DNA of 64,000 bases from Streptomyces aurantiacus. GTDB lineage: Bacteria; Actinomycetota; Actinomycetes; Streptomycetales; Streptomycetaceae. Positions 55,386-62,977 of this stretch are shown piece after piece. A program made the position numbers and the translations under genes. Position 1 is the stretch's first letter. Each line of letters begins with the position of its first letter. The stretch covers positions 1-64,000 of the forward strand of contig NZ_LIPP01000099.1 in assembly GCF_001418335.1 (NCBI RefSeq), read 5' to 3'. The notes under the pieces were generated by a model. The model worked only from the letters and a program-made list of their open reading frames with translations, did no database searches and had not been told where the DNA came from.

Positions 55386-56372
55386 ATGACCACCACCGCC
55401 AGGGCCCGGGTACCGGCCGACGCGTCCCGCACCGAAGGGCCGGCCCTCTCCGCCTCCGGTCTGCGCGCCCGCCGGGCCGCCGAACGCCGCCGATCCGGCG
55501 CCGTCATCGTCCTCATGGCGCCGTTCTTCGCCCTGCTCACCACCATCTTCCTGATCCCCGTCGGCACAGCCGTCTACCTCAGCTTCTTCAGCGACGACCA
55601 GCCCGGTCTCGGTTTCGGTGCCGAACGCACCGTCTTCGTCGGACTGCGCAGCTACGCGGCCGTCCTGACCGACCCCACGTTCCTCGGTGGGCTCGGCACG
55701 GTCGCGCTCTACTGCCTGATCTACCTTCCGCTCATGGTCGTCAGCGCGCTCGTCCTGGCGCTGCTGCTGGACTCCGGGGCGGTCCGGCTGCGGGCCTTCG
55801 CCCAACTGGGTCTCTTCCTCCCGCACGCCGTGCCCGGCATCATCGCCGCCCTGATCTGGCTGTACTTGTACACGCCCGGCATCAGTCCGGTGATCGACCT
55901 GTTCGCCCGCGCGGACATCACGATCGACTTCCTCGGCATCCACACCGTCGTCCCGTCCATCGTGAACATCGCCGTGTGGAGCAACCTCGGCTACAACATG
56001 GTGGTCTTCTACGCCGCTCTGCAGGCCGTACCCCGCGAGGTGATCGAGGCGTCCGTGGTCGACGGCGCGGGACCCGTGCGGACAGCGCTCCAGGTCAAGA
56101 CACCCCTGGTGCGCGCCTCGATCGTCATGGTGGCGATCTTCACCCTGATCTGGGCGCTCCAGCTCTTCACCGAACCGATGCTGCTCAGCCAGTCCTCCCC
56201 CATGATCAGCTCCCGCTTCTCGCCGAGCATGTACATCTACGACGCCGCGTTCACCCGCAACAACTACGGCCTGGCGGCGGCCGCCTCGGTGGTCCTGCTC
56301 ATGTGCACCATCGCCCTGTCCTACGGCGTCACCCGCTTCACCGGCCGCGCCGACGCCGAGGAGGCCCGATGA
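55386..56372 (+). CDS. Carbohydrate ABC transporter permease (MalF-like)
   Basis: A 328-residue permease. After a polar tail of about 38 residues come six helices (first VIVLMAPFFALLTTIFLIP) and the coupling loop IEASVVDGAGPVRTALQVKTP. It starts 26 bases after the binding-protein stop and overlaps the next permease (ATGA). Confidence 0.94.
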   Translation: MTTTARARVPADASRTEGPALSASGLRARRAAERRRSGAVIVLMAPFFALLTTIFLIPVGTAVYLSFFSDDQPGLGFGAERTVFVGLRSYAAVLTDPTFLGGLGTVALYCLIYLPLMVVSALVLALLLDSGAVRLRAFAQLGLFLPHAVPGIIAALIWLYLYTPGISPVIDLFARADITIDFLGIHTVVPSIVNIAVWSNLGYNMVVFYAALQAVPREVIEASVVDGAGPVRTALQVKTPLVRASIVMVAIFTLIWALQLFTEPMLLSQSSPMISSRFSPSMYIYDAAFTRNNYGLAAAASVVLLMCTIALSYGVTRFTGRADAEEAR

Positions 56373-57232
56373 GCGCCACCGACAGCTCCCTGCTCCGCCC
56401 CCGTCTGATCGGCCGGGCGACGGTCAACGTGGTCGTCGCGGTCTCCGTCCTCTACACCCTGCTGCCCGTGCTGTGGCTGGTGCTGGCCGCCACCAAGGAC
56501 CGGGACGCGCTGTTCAGCAGCGACCTGCTGTCCCTGAGCGACTTCTCACTCGTACGCAACCTCAAGGACCTGTTCGCCATGGACGGCGGGCTGTACGGCC
56601 GCTGGTACCTGAACAGCCTGCTGTACGCGGTGCTCGGCGCCGCCATCGGCGCGCTGCTGAGCGTCGCCTGCGGCTACGCCTTCGACAAGTACCGCTTCCG
56701 GCACAAGGAGAAGCTGTTCGGTCTGGTGCTCGCGGCGGTCATGGTGCCGCAGACGGTCCTCGCGCTGCCGCTGTACCTGATGGCCTCCGAGGCCGGCCTG
56801 GTCAATACCTTCTGGGCGGTGTTCATCCCCGTGCTGTTCAACCCCTTCGGTGTCTATCTCGGCCGCATCTTCAGCCGGGGCTACGTGCCCGACGAGGTGC
56901 TGGAGGCCGCGCGGGTGGACGGGGCGGGCGAACTGACCACATACGTCCGGGTGTCGCTGCGGATGCTCGGCCCCGGCCTGGTCACCGTCTTCCTCTTCCA
57001 GCTCACCGCGATCTGGAACAACTTCTTCCTGCCCATGGTGATGCTGTCCGACCAGGACCTGTATCCCGTCAGCCTCGGGCTGTACCAGTGGAACAGTTCG
57101 GCGTCCGTCTCGCCCGAGTACTACCCCGTGGTCATCATGGGGTCGTTGCTCGCCGTACTGCCCCTCATCCTCGCCTTCGTACTGCTCCAGCGGTTCTGGC
57201 GCAGTGGCCTGACCGCCGGAGCCGTCAAGTGA
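56369..57232 (+). CDS. Carbohydrate ABC transporter permease (MalG-like)
   Basis: A 287-residue permease with six helices and the coupling loop LEAARVDGAGELTTYVRVSL. The C-terminus FWRSGLTAGAVK is of MalG type. It overlaps the genes on both sides (ATGA before, GTGA after). As in the other sugar locus, no dedicated ATPase is present. Confidence 0.94.
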   Translation: MSATDSSLLRPRLIGRATVNVVVAVSVLYTLLPVLWLVLAATKDRDALFSSDLLSLSDFSLVRNLKDLFAMDGGLYGRWYLNSLLYAVLGAAIGALLSVACGYAFDKYRFRHKEKLFGLVLAAVMVPQTVLALPLYLMASEAGLVNTFWAVFIPVLFNPFGVYLGRIFSRGYVPDEVLEAARVDGAGELTTYVRVSLRMLGPGLVTVFLFQLTAIWNNFFLPMVMLSDQDLYPVSLGLYQWNSSASVSPEYYPVVIMGSLLAVLPLILAFVLLQRFWRSGLTAGAVK

Positions 57233-58260
57233 CCCTGCACGCCCCCGGACCCGGCTTCCGGCCCCGTGCCGCCGTGGCCATGTCCCAGGACGCCGCCGCG
57301 GCCGTCCTCGACGACCAGGTGCTCGCCGCGTTCCGCGAGGTCTGCGACCTCGCCCCTCCCCCGGTGCTCGACGACCTGTCGACACCGCGGGCGAGGTCGC
57401 TGCTGGCCGACGTCGACCTGCTCGTCACCGGCTGGGGCTGCCCGGCGCTGGACGAGGAGGTACTGCGTGCGGCGCCGCGGCTGCGCGCCGTCGTACACAC
57501 CGCGGGCAGCGTGCGCGGGCACGTCACGGACGCGTGCTGGGAGCGCGGCGTCGAGGTGTCCTCCGCCGCCGCGGCCAACGCCCTTCCCGTCGCCGAGTAC
57601 ACCCTCGCCATGATCCTGCTCACCGGCAAACACGTCCTGGAACGCGCCCGCGACTACCGGGTCTCTCGGGCCAGGGACAACTGGCTGCGCACCCCGCGCG
57701 ACATCGGAAACCACGGCAGCACCGTCGGCATCCTGTCGGCGTCGCTGATCGGCCGCCGGGTCATCGAGCTGCTGCGCCCGCACGACATGGAGGTGCTGCT
57801 CCACGACCCGCACATCAGTGACGCGGACGCCACCCGACTCGGAGTCGAGCGCGTCGAGTTGCCGGAGCTGTTCGCGCGCTGCGACACCGTCAGCGTGCAC
57901 ACCCCGCTCCTTCCCACGACCCGGGGCCTGGTCGGCCGCCCCCTGATCGAAGCGATGCCCGCCGGTGCCACGCTCATCAACACCTCCCGCGGAGCCGTCG
58001 TCGACCAGCGGGCGCTCACCGACGCCGTTCTGGCGGGCCGGATCCGGGCCGTGCTGGACGTCACAGAGCCCGAGGCCCTGCCGGCGGACCATCCGCTGTG
58101 GGACTGCGAGAACGCGCTGATCACCCCGCACCTGGCGGGTTCCGAGGGCAACGAGTGGCGCCGCCTGGCCGATCTCGCGCTCGCCGAGACCGCCCGCTGG
58201 GCGTCCGGCACCGGTTTCCTCCACCCCGTACGACGCGAAAGGCTGGCGTTCCTGGCATGA
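57229..58260 (+). CDS. D-2-hydroxyacid dehydrogenase family protein
   Basis: A 343-residue NAD-dependent dehydrogenase-like protein. The catalytic set is complete: Arg254 (NTSRGAVVD), Glu280 (TEPEAL) and His301 (TPHLAGS). The nucleotide loop is unusual, reading VGILSASLIGRR where GxGxxG is expected, with Ser in place of the second Gly. This may alter cofactor affinity. The start is GTG in a GTGA overlap with the permease gene, and it overlaps the DUF2264 gene by ATGA. It probably handles a sugar-acid product of the imported compound. Confidence 0.9.
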   Translation: MTLHAPGPGFRPRAAVAMSQDAAAAVLDDQVLAAFREVCDLAPPPVLDDLSTPRARSLLADVDLLVTGWGCPALDEEVLRAAPRLRAVVHTAGSVRGHVTDACWERGVEVSSAAAANALPVAEYTLAMILLTGKHVLERARDYRVSRARDNWLRTPRDIGNHGSTVGILSASLIGRRVIELLRPHDMEVLLHDPHISDADATRLGVERVELPELFARCDTVSVHTPLLPTTRGLVGRPLIEAMPAGATLINTSRGAVVDQRALTDAVLAGRIRAVLDVTEPEALPADHPLWDCENALITPHLAGSEGNEWRRLADLALAETARWASGTGFLHPVRRERLAFLA

Positions 58261-60209
58261 GCACCCCCCTCGAAGCCCTCTCCCGACTCCCCTTCCGCCT
58301 CCCCTCCGAGGACCGTGCGTCGAGCCCGTACACCGGCTACACCCGGGCCCACTGGGAGGCCGTCGCGGACGGGCTCCTGGCAGCGGCATGGCGTTGGAGC
58401 ACCCCGGGCCACGCCCTGCTGGACCTGCCGGGGCGGCCCTCGCGCTCGGGGGTGCGCTCCGACGGTCTTGAGGGGTTCGCCCGGACGTTCCTCGCGGCGG
58501 GCTTCCGGGTCGCGGGCGCGGGCGGCGACGATCCGCACAACTGGATGGAGCGGTACGCCCAGGGCCTGGCCTCGGGCACCCGTTCCCCGGGCCGCGACGA
58601 CGCCGAGTCCTGGCCGCTGATCCTCGACCACGATGTCCAGGGCCAGCCCATGGTCGAGTCGGCGTCGATCGCGCTCGGGCTGCGCCTGACAGCGCCCTGG
58701 CTCTGGAAGGAACTCGACGCCGGTGTCCAGGACCGGGTGGAGGAATGGCTGCGCGGGTCACTGCGGCACGTGCCGGCACCGAACAACTGGTACCTCTTCC
58801 CGTACACGGTCGCCGGGTTCCTGGAGTCGGTGGGCCGCGGCGACGCCGAGACGGCAGCGGCGCGCCGGCGGGCGCTGGATCTGCTGGAGAGCTGGTACCG
58901 GGGCGGGGGCTGGTACGCCGACGGGGACGGACGTGCCTTCGACCACTACAACGGCTGGGCGCTGCACCTGTATCCGGTGCTCGACGCGCACCTCTCCAAG
59001 GACTCGGCGCTCCTCGCCCGGTACGGCGGCCGGCTGCGCGAGCACCTCGACGGCTTCGGGCTGATGTTCGGCGCGGACGGGGCGCCGCTGCACTTCGGCC
59101 GGTCGCTCGCGTACCGCTTCGCCGCCTCCGCGGCCGTGGGTCTCGGCGCGCTGACCGGGCACACGCCGCTGACGCCGGGCGCCTCGCGCCGGCTGGCCGG
59201 CGGCAGCCTGCGCCACTTCCTCGACCGCGGGGCGCTGACCGAGGACGGTCTGCTGAGCCTGGGTTGGTACGGCCCGCGCGAGGCCACCCTGCAGTCGTAC
59301 TCAGGACCGGCCTCGCCCTACTGGGCGTCGAAGGCGTTCGTCGCGCTCCTCGCCCCCGCCGACCACCCGCTGTGGACAGCGACGGAGGAGCCCGCGCCGG
59401 TGGAGGAGGCCGACCGTGTGCTGGCCCTGCCCGCGCCCGGACTGCTCGTCCAGGCGACACGCGACGACGGGATCGTACGGCTGCACAACCACGGCAGTGA
59501 CCATGTGCGCCCGCACGAGGCGGAGTCGGCAGCCGGGGACGACCCGCACTACGGCCGGCAGGCCTACTCGACGCGGACGGGCCCGACGGCGGCCGGGAAC
59601 CTCGCGGACAACCACCTGTCGGTGGAGGTGAACGGCCGGCCCAGTGTGCGCCGCCGCGTCCACCCGCTCGGCGCGGGACACGGCGACGGCTGGGGCTGGG
59701 CGGCGTCGTGGCACCGGCCCGTCTTCGCCGGCGGTCCCCCGATGGTGCCGGGGCTGCGGGTGGAGAGCGTGACGGTGGCGCGGGGACCGTACGAACTGCG
59801 GGTGCACCGCGTGGTGGGGGCGCCTGCCGGGGCACGCCTCACCCACACCGGGTGGGCGACCGGTCCGCGGGAGCCCCTGGTCTCGGCGCTGCACGGCCTG
59901 TACGGCTGGAGCCCCGAGCCGGAGACGGTCCGCGCCCCGCAGGGCACCGCCTACGTACCGTGGGCCGAGATTCCCCGCCTCACCGGCGAGACGGCCGGCC
60001 CGGACAGCACGGACGGCACTTCCCTGCATGTGTGCCTGGCCGCCCTCACCGGCGAACCGGGCCCCGGCCCACTGCCGGAGGCCGTCACGCGGGTGCTGGC
60101 CGACGCCACGGGTGTGGAGGTGGTCTGGGCGGAGGACGGGGCGCACACGCGGGTCTCGTTCGACCCGGTCCGGGCGACAACGGTACGAGCCGGCCTCGGG
60201 CATTCATGA
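58257..60209 (+). CDS. DUF2264 family protein
   Basis: A 650-residue protein of the DUF2264 family. The N-terminal region (1-380) is helical, with Trp/Tyr-rich blocks (YTGYTRAHWEAVADGLL, NNWYLFPYTVAGFLE, WYADGDGRAFDHYNGWALHLYP) typical of (alpha/alpha)6 glycan-degrading barrels. The C-terminal 250 residues are beta-rich with LHNHGSDH. There is no signal peptide. Members often lie in polysaccharide, especially pectin or rhamnogalacturonan, utilisation loci, but the reaction is not established. It is the last gene of the operon. Confidence 0.88.
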   Translation: MSTPLEALSRLPFRLPSEDRASSPYTGYTRAHWEAVADGLLAAAWRWSTPGHALLDLPGRPSRSGVRSDGLEGFARTFLAAGFRVAGAGGDDPHNWMERYAQGLASGTRSPGRDDAESWPLILDHDVQGQPMVESASIALGLRLTAPWLWKELDAGVQDRVEEWLRGSLRHVPAPNNWYLFPYTVAGFLESVGRGDAETAAARRRALDLLESWYRGGGWYADGDGRAFDHYNGWALHLYPVLDAHLSKDSALLARYGGRLREHLDGFGLMFGADGAPLHFGRSLAYRFAASAAVGLGALTGHTPLTPGASRRLAGGSLRHFLDRGALTEDGLLSLGWYGPREATLQSYSGPASPYWASKAFVALLAPADHPLWTATEEPAPVEEADRVLALPAPGLLVQATRDDGIVRLHNHGSDHVRPHEAESAAGDDPHYGRQAYSTRTGPTAAGNLADNHLSVEVNGRPSVRRRVHPLGAGHGDGWGWAASWHRPVFAGGPPMVPGLRVESVTVARGPYELRVHRVVGAPAGARLTHTGWATGPREPLVSALHGLYGWSPEPETVRAPQGTAYVPWAEIPRLTGETAGPDSTDGTSLHVCLAALTGEPGPGPLPEAVTRVLADATGVEVVWAEDGAHTRVSFDPVRATTVRAGLGHS

Positions 60210-60250
60210 GGTGGTCTGTCCGAGCACATGGCTGCCTGTCACGGCACTGG

Positions 60251-61171
60251 CTAGCGGATCTCGCTGGGAGCGCGGGCGAGCAGGGCACGGGTCTCCGCGA
60301 CGACTCGGTCGCTGAACGCGGCGTCACGCACCTGGGCAGAGCCCAGCATGGGCTTGCCGTTCTCGTCGTAGTACACCCCTGACTGCTGCGACTCGCTCGT
60401 CAGCACCCCGGCGAGCAGCCGTGCGGCACGCTTCGGAGTGCTCCAGTACTTGATGAGGGGCGCCAGCGGCGCGAGCACGTACTTCGCCAGGAGTTGGAGG
60501 GCGGCGTTCGCGTCGCGGCCGAGGCCGGTACCGGGGTTGAAACCGGGTTCGACCGCGATGAAACGGAGTCTTGGGGTTTCGCGGGCGAAGGCGAGGACGG
60601 TGGCGAGGTTGCCCTGTTTGGAGGTGGCGTAGGCGTCGAAGCCTCGCTTGGAGGACCCGCCGGGCTGCCATTCGCCGCGTGCGCCGGCTTCGGCGGAGAT
60701 GTAGCGCCCGCCGCGGAAACCGGCGGTCACCGCGGGCTTGCGCTCCGGGTCCTCGACGCCCGAGCAGGTGAAGACGACGTTCGCACCGTCGGGCAGGTGC
60801 GGAATGAGCGCCTCCGTCAGGGTGAACGGTCCGAGGTGGTTGGTCGTGAAAGCGAGGTCCCATCCCTGTGCGGTGCGGTCGGCGCGGTTCGGCATGATGC
60901 CGGCGTTGTTGAGCAGGCCGGCGAGCGGAAGGCCGAGTGCGACGATCTGCGCGGCGGCGCGGCGCACGCCCGGGATGTCGGAGAAGTCACAGACGACCGA
61001 TACCGCGTGACCCCCGGCCTGCGCGCTGATCTCGGCTTCCACCTCTTTGAGCTTGTCCGGGTCTCGGCCCACCAGCACGACAGTGCCGTGCCCGGCGAGC
61101 TCCAGCGCGGTACGACGGCCGATTCCGGACGTCGGCCCAGTGATGATCCATGCTTGGCCGGGGGTTGGCAT
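60251..61171 (-). CDS. Short-chain dehydrogenase/reductase, retinol-dehydrogenase-like
   Basis: A 306-residue SDR with ITGPTSGIGRRTAL, NNAGIM, FTTNHLGPFTL, and catalytic Tyr-Lys in YATSKQ. The Ser strand reads VVFTCSGVEDP. Length and pattern match WWOX/retinol-dehydrogenase-like SDRs. It follows a TetR gene on the same strand with a 55-base gap and is probably controlled by it. Confidence 0.92.
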   Translation of the reverse strand: MPTPGQAWIITGPTSGIGRRTALELAGHGTVVLVGRDPDKLKEVEAEISAQAGGHAVSVVCDFSDIPGVRRAAAQIVALGLPLAGLLNNAGIMPNRADRTAQGWDLAFTTNHLGPFTLTEALIPHLPDGANVVFTCSGVEDPERKPAVTAGFRGGRYISAEAGARGEWQPGGSSKRGFDAYATSKQGNLATVLAFARETPRLRFIAVEPGFNPGTGLGRDANAALQLLAKYVLAPLAPLIKYWSTPKRAARLLAGVLTSESQQSGVYYDENGKPMLGSAQVRDAAFSDRVVAETRALLARAPSEIR

Positions 61172-61226
61172 GTCAATTCCTTCGCGGTGGTGTCTCGCTG
61201 TGGCGGGGTGAGGTGACGGTCGGGAG

Positions 61227-61799
61227 TCAGGCGCCGGCGACGACCCGCCAGATGGCGTCGAACGCGACGCGGATGAGGGTCTCGGCTTCGGCAGGTTCGC
61301 GGATCACCGTGTCGATCGTCGTTTCCGCGATGGCGTTGGTGAGCGTCAGGACGAAGCTGAGCGGCGCGTCCTGCATCGGACCTCCCGCGCGGCTTCGCTC
61401 CAGCAGGTCCGCGATGGCGCTGGATGCGGAGTACACCGCCTGGTGACTGTCGGCGGTGATGTCGTCCGACACCTGGAGCTGTGCGAGCGCGCGCCGCTTC
61501 TCCGGGCCGGCAGTCGCCCAGTGCAGCCACTGCGTCCACATCTGGAGCAGCTGCTCGCGAGGCTCACTTTCGGCGGGGATACCGGCGAGGGCCGTCGTCG
61601 CCATCTCGGTCTTCAGGGCGACGTAGAGCTCGTTCAGGAGCACCGCTTTCGTGTCGAAGTAGACGAAGAGCGAGCCATTGGAGACACCGGCCTCCTTCGC
61701 GATCACTGCTGTCGGTGCGCCGAGTCCCTGGGAGGCGATGGCGCGGGTCGCCGCCGACAGGATGGCGTTACGCCGATCCTCGTTCCGTGGTCTGGCCAT
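61227..61799 (-). CDS. TetR-family transcriptional regulator
   Basis: A 190-residue repressor. The N-terminal helix-turn-helix (about 10-55) reads ILSAATRAIASQGLGAPTAVIAKEAGVSNGSLFVYF, followed by a ligand-binding helical domain. ATG 61799 is the family-typical start (MARPRNEDRR). A TGACTAGTCA palindrome lies 21 bases upstream, suggesting autoregulation together with the SDR gene. Confidence 0.93.
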   Translation of the reverse strand: MARPRNEDRRNAILSAATRAIASQGLGAPTAVIAKEAGVSNGSLFVYFDTKAVLLNELYVALKTEMATTALAGIPAESEPREQLLQMWTQWLHWATAGPEKRRALAQLQVSDDITADSHQAVYSASSAIADLLERSRAGGPMQDAPLSFVLTLTNAIAETTIDTVIREPAEAETLIRVAFDAIWRVVAGA

Positions 61800-61819
61800 G
61801 CCCTCACGATATAAGAGAG

Positions 61820-61829
61820 TGACTAGTCA
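61820..61829. promoter_or_regulatory. TetR-type operator
   Basis: Perfect palindrome TGACTAGTCA, with a further AGTCA repeat adjacent (GTGACTAGTCAGTCA). This is the classic form of a TetR site, directly before the TetR gene. Confidence 0.65.
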
Positions 61830-62173
61830 GTCAATTTAGTCCGTCCGGCATCGCCCAGAACGGGCCAGGAGCGGTGATCCTGATCCGGTGGACAGGCGTG
61901 GGTCAGTGCTTCATCGCGTCGAGCTCCGCCAGCGCGTCCTGTGGCAGTGGGAGAGCAGTTCCGAGGACGTTCTCCCTCCTCTTTCATCAGTGGTGTTCGA
62001 GCCGGCCGAATGCGACGGATCAGGCGCCGGCCCAGCTCCTTGGTCCCCGCCTCTCGTCACGCGTTCAGGTGGTGGATGAGGTCGGGCAGGTCAGCCGCAC
62101 GGCGCGGAGCCCGCCCAGGACGCGGGCCGTCGGGCCCAGGCGTGCAGGGAAAAGCCCGCTTCTGCGAGAGCGG
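61830..62173. other. Noncoding gap, possible gene remnants
   Basis: 344 bases without an intact gene. On the minus strand two short frames end like protein C-termini: LPQDALAELDAMKH before a stop near 61905 and ADLPDLIHHLNA before a stop near 62058. Each is interrupted or unsupported upstream. They could be relics of decayed genes; the evidence is weak. Confidence 0.25.
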
Positions 62174-62500
62174 TTACGCGGCGGTGCCGCGTTCTTCCTC
62201 CTCGACCGCGGCCAGGACGCAGTCCAGGAGGCCCGGGAAGCGGAAGTCGAGGTCCTCCCGGCGCAGTGTGTGCAGGATGATGCGACCCTCGCGCCGGGCC
62301 CACAGGATGCCGCTCTCCCTCAGTACCTGCCAGTGGCGGCTCGCCGTGGACGCGGAGACTTCCGGCAGCACCGTCGAGCAGGTCAACTCCTCGCCGCCGG
62401 CCAGCCGCTTGACGATCCGGAGGCGGATCGGATTGGCGAGCGCGTCAAGGACGGACTGGATGAGCAGATCCTCACGCGCGGGATGAGTCAAGGACTTCAT
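62174..62500 (-). CDS. ArsR-type helix-turn-helix regulator
   Basis: A 108-residue winged-helix protein with ALANPIRLRIVKRLAGG and recognition helix SASTASRHWQVLRESGIL. It lacks the CxCxxC metal motif of arsenic-type ArsR proteins, with only single Cys residues present. It is divergent from a DUF1330 gene and has a dyad at its own start region. Confidence 0.9.
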   Translation of the reverse strand: MKSLTHPAREDLLIQSVLDALANPIRLRIVKRLAGGEELTCSTVLPEVSASTASRHWQVLRESGILWARREGRIILHTLRREDLDFRFPGLLDCVLAAVEEEERGTAA

Positions 62501-62506
62501 GACGAC

Positions 62507-62524
62507 CGATTGTACGTTACATCG
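62507..62524. promoter_or_regulatory. Dyad upstream of ArsR gene
   Basis: CGATTGTACGTTACATCG, with TGTA/TACA half-sites around CGT and CGAT/TCG flanks, 7 bases before the ArsR start codon. A likely autoregulatory site. Confidence 0.4.
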
Positions 62525-62592
62525 TGAACAGACAGATCAGTTGTCCGGGCGCCCGCACCTGCCTCGATTGCCACCCACCGATCCCCATGGTT

Positions 62593-62620
62593 CCATAGTT
62601 CGCGAGTTCGCGAACTATGG
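62593..62620. promoter_or_regulatory. Perfect 12-bp hairpin before DUF1330 gene
   Basis: CCATAGTTCGCG and CGCGAACTATGG arms around AGTT. The inner AGTTCGCGAACT is itself a palindrome, and GTTCGCG is directly repeated. The last two bases of the right arm (GG at 62619-62620) begin the GGAGG ribosome binding site, so it could act as an operator or as an RNA element that affects translation. Confidence 0.6.
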
Positions 62621-62628
62621 AGGTTTTG

Positions 62629-62913
62629 ATGAGTGCGTACATGATCATCAGCGTGTCCCCTCGGAACCAGGAGAAGATGACGGAGTACGAGACCAGGACT
62701 CTCGCGGTCGTGGAGAAGTTCGGAGGCCGACCCGTCGCCCGGGACACCAGCCCCGAGGTGTTCGAGACCGAGCACCGCCCGGCCATCGGCGTCATTCTCG
62801 AATTCCCCGACAAGCAGGCCGTGTTGGACTTCTACCACTCAGAGGAGTACCGGCCGCTGAAGGAGTTCCGGCACACCTTCGCCACGGCGAGCGCCCTGGT
62901 CGTCGAAGCCTGA
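62629..62913 (+). CDS. DUF1330 family protein
   Basis: A 94-residue ferredoxin-like-fold protein of the DUF1330 family: YMIISVSPRNQEKMTEYE, GGRPVARDTSPEVFE, and GVILEFPDKQAVLDFYHSEEYRPLKEFR. Start ATG 62629 has GGAGG five bases before it; an earlier in-frame ATG at 62617 lies inside the hairpin and overlaps that ribosome site. Function unknown; divergent from the ArsR-type gene, which probably controls it. Confidence 0.88.
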   Translation: MSAYMIISVSPRNQEKMTEYETRTLAVVEKFGGRPVARDTSPEVFETEHRPAIGVILEFPDKQAVLDFYHSEEYRPLKEFRHTFATASALVVEA

Positions 62914-62977
62914 GGCGTAGTGGATCGACCGCCGCGAGGGATCGCGGCGTTGACGGCACCCTGGGCCGGGCCGGTCG

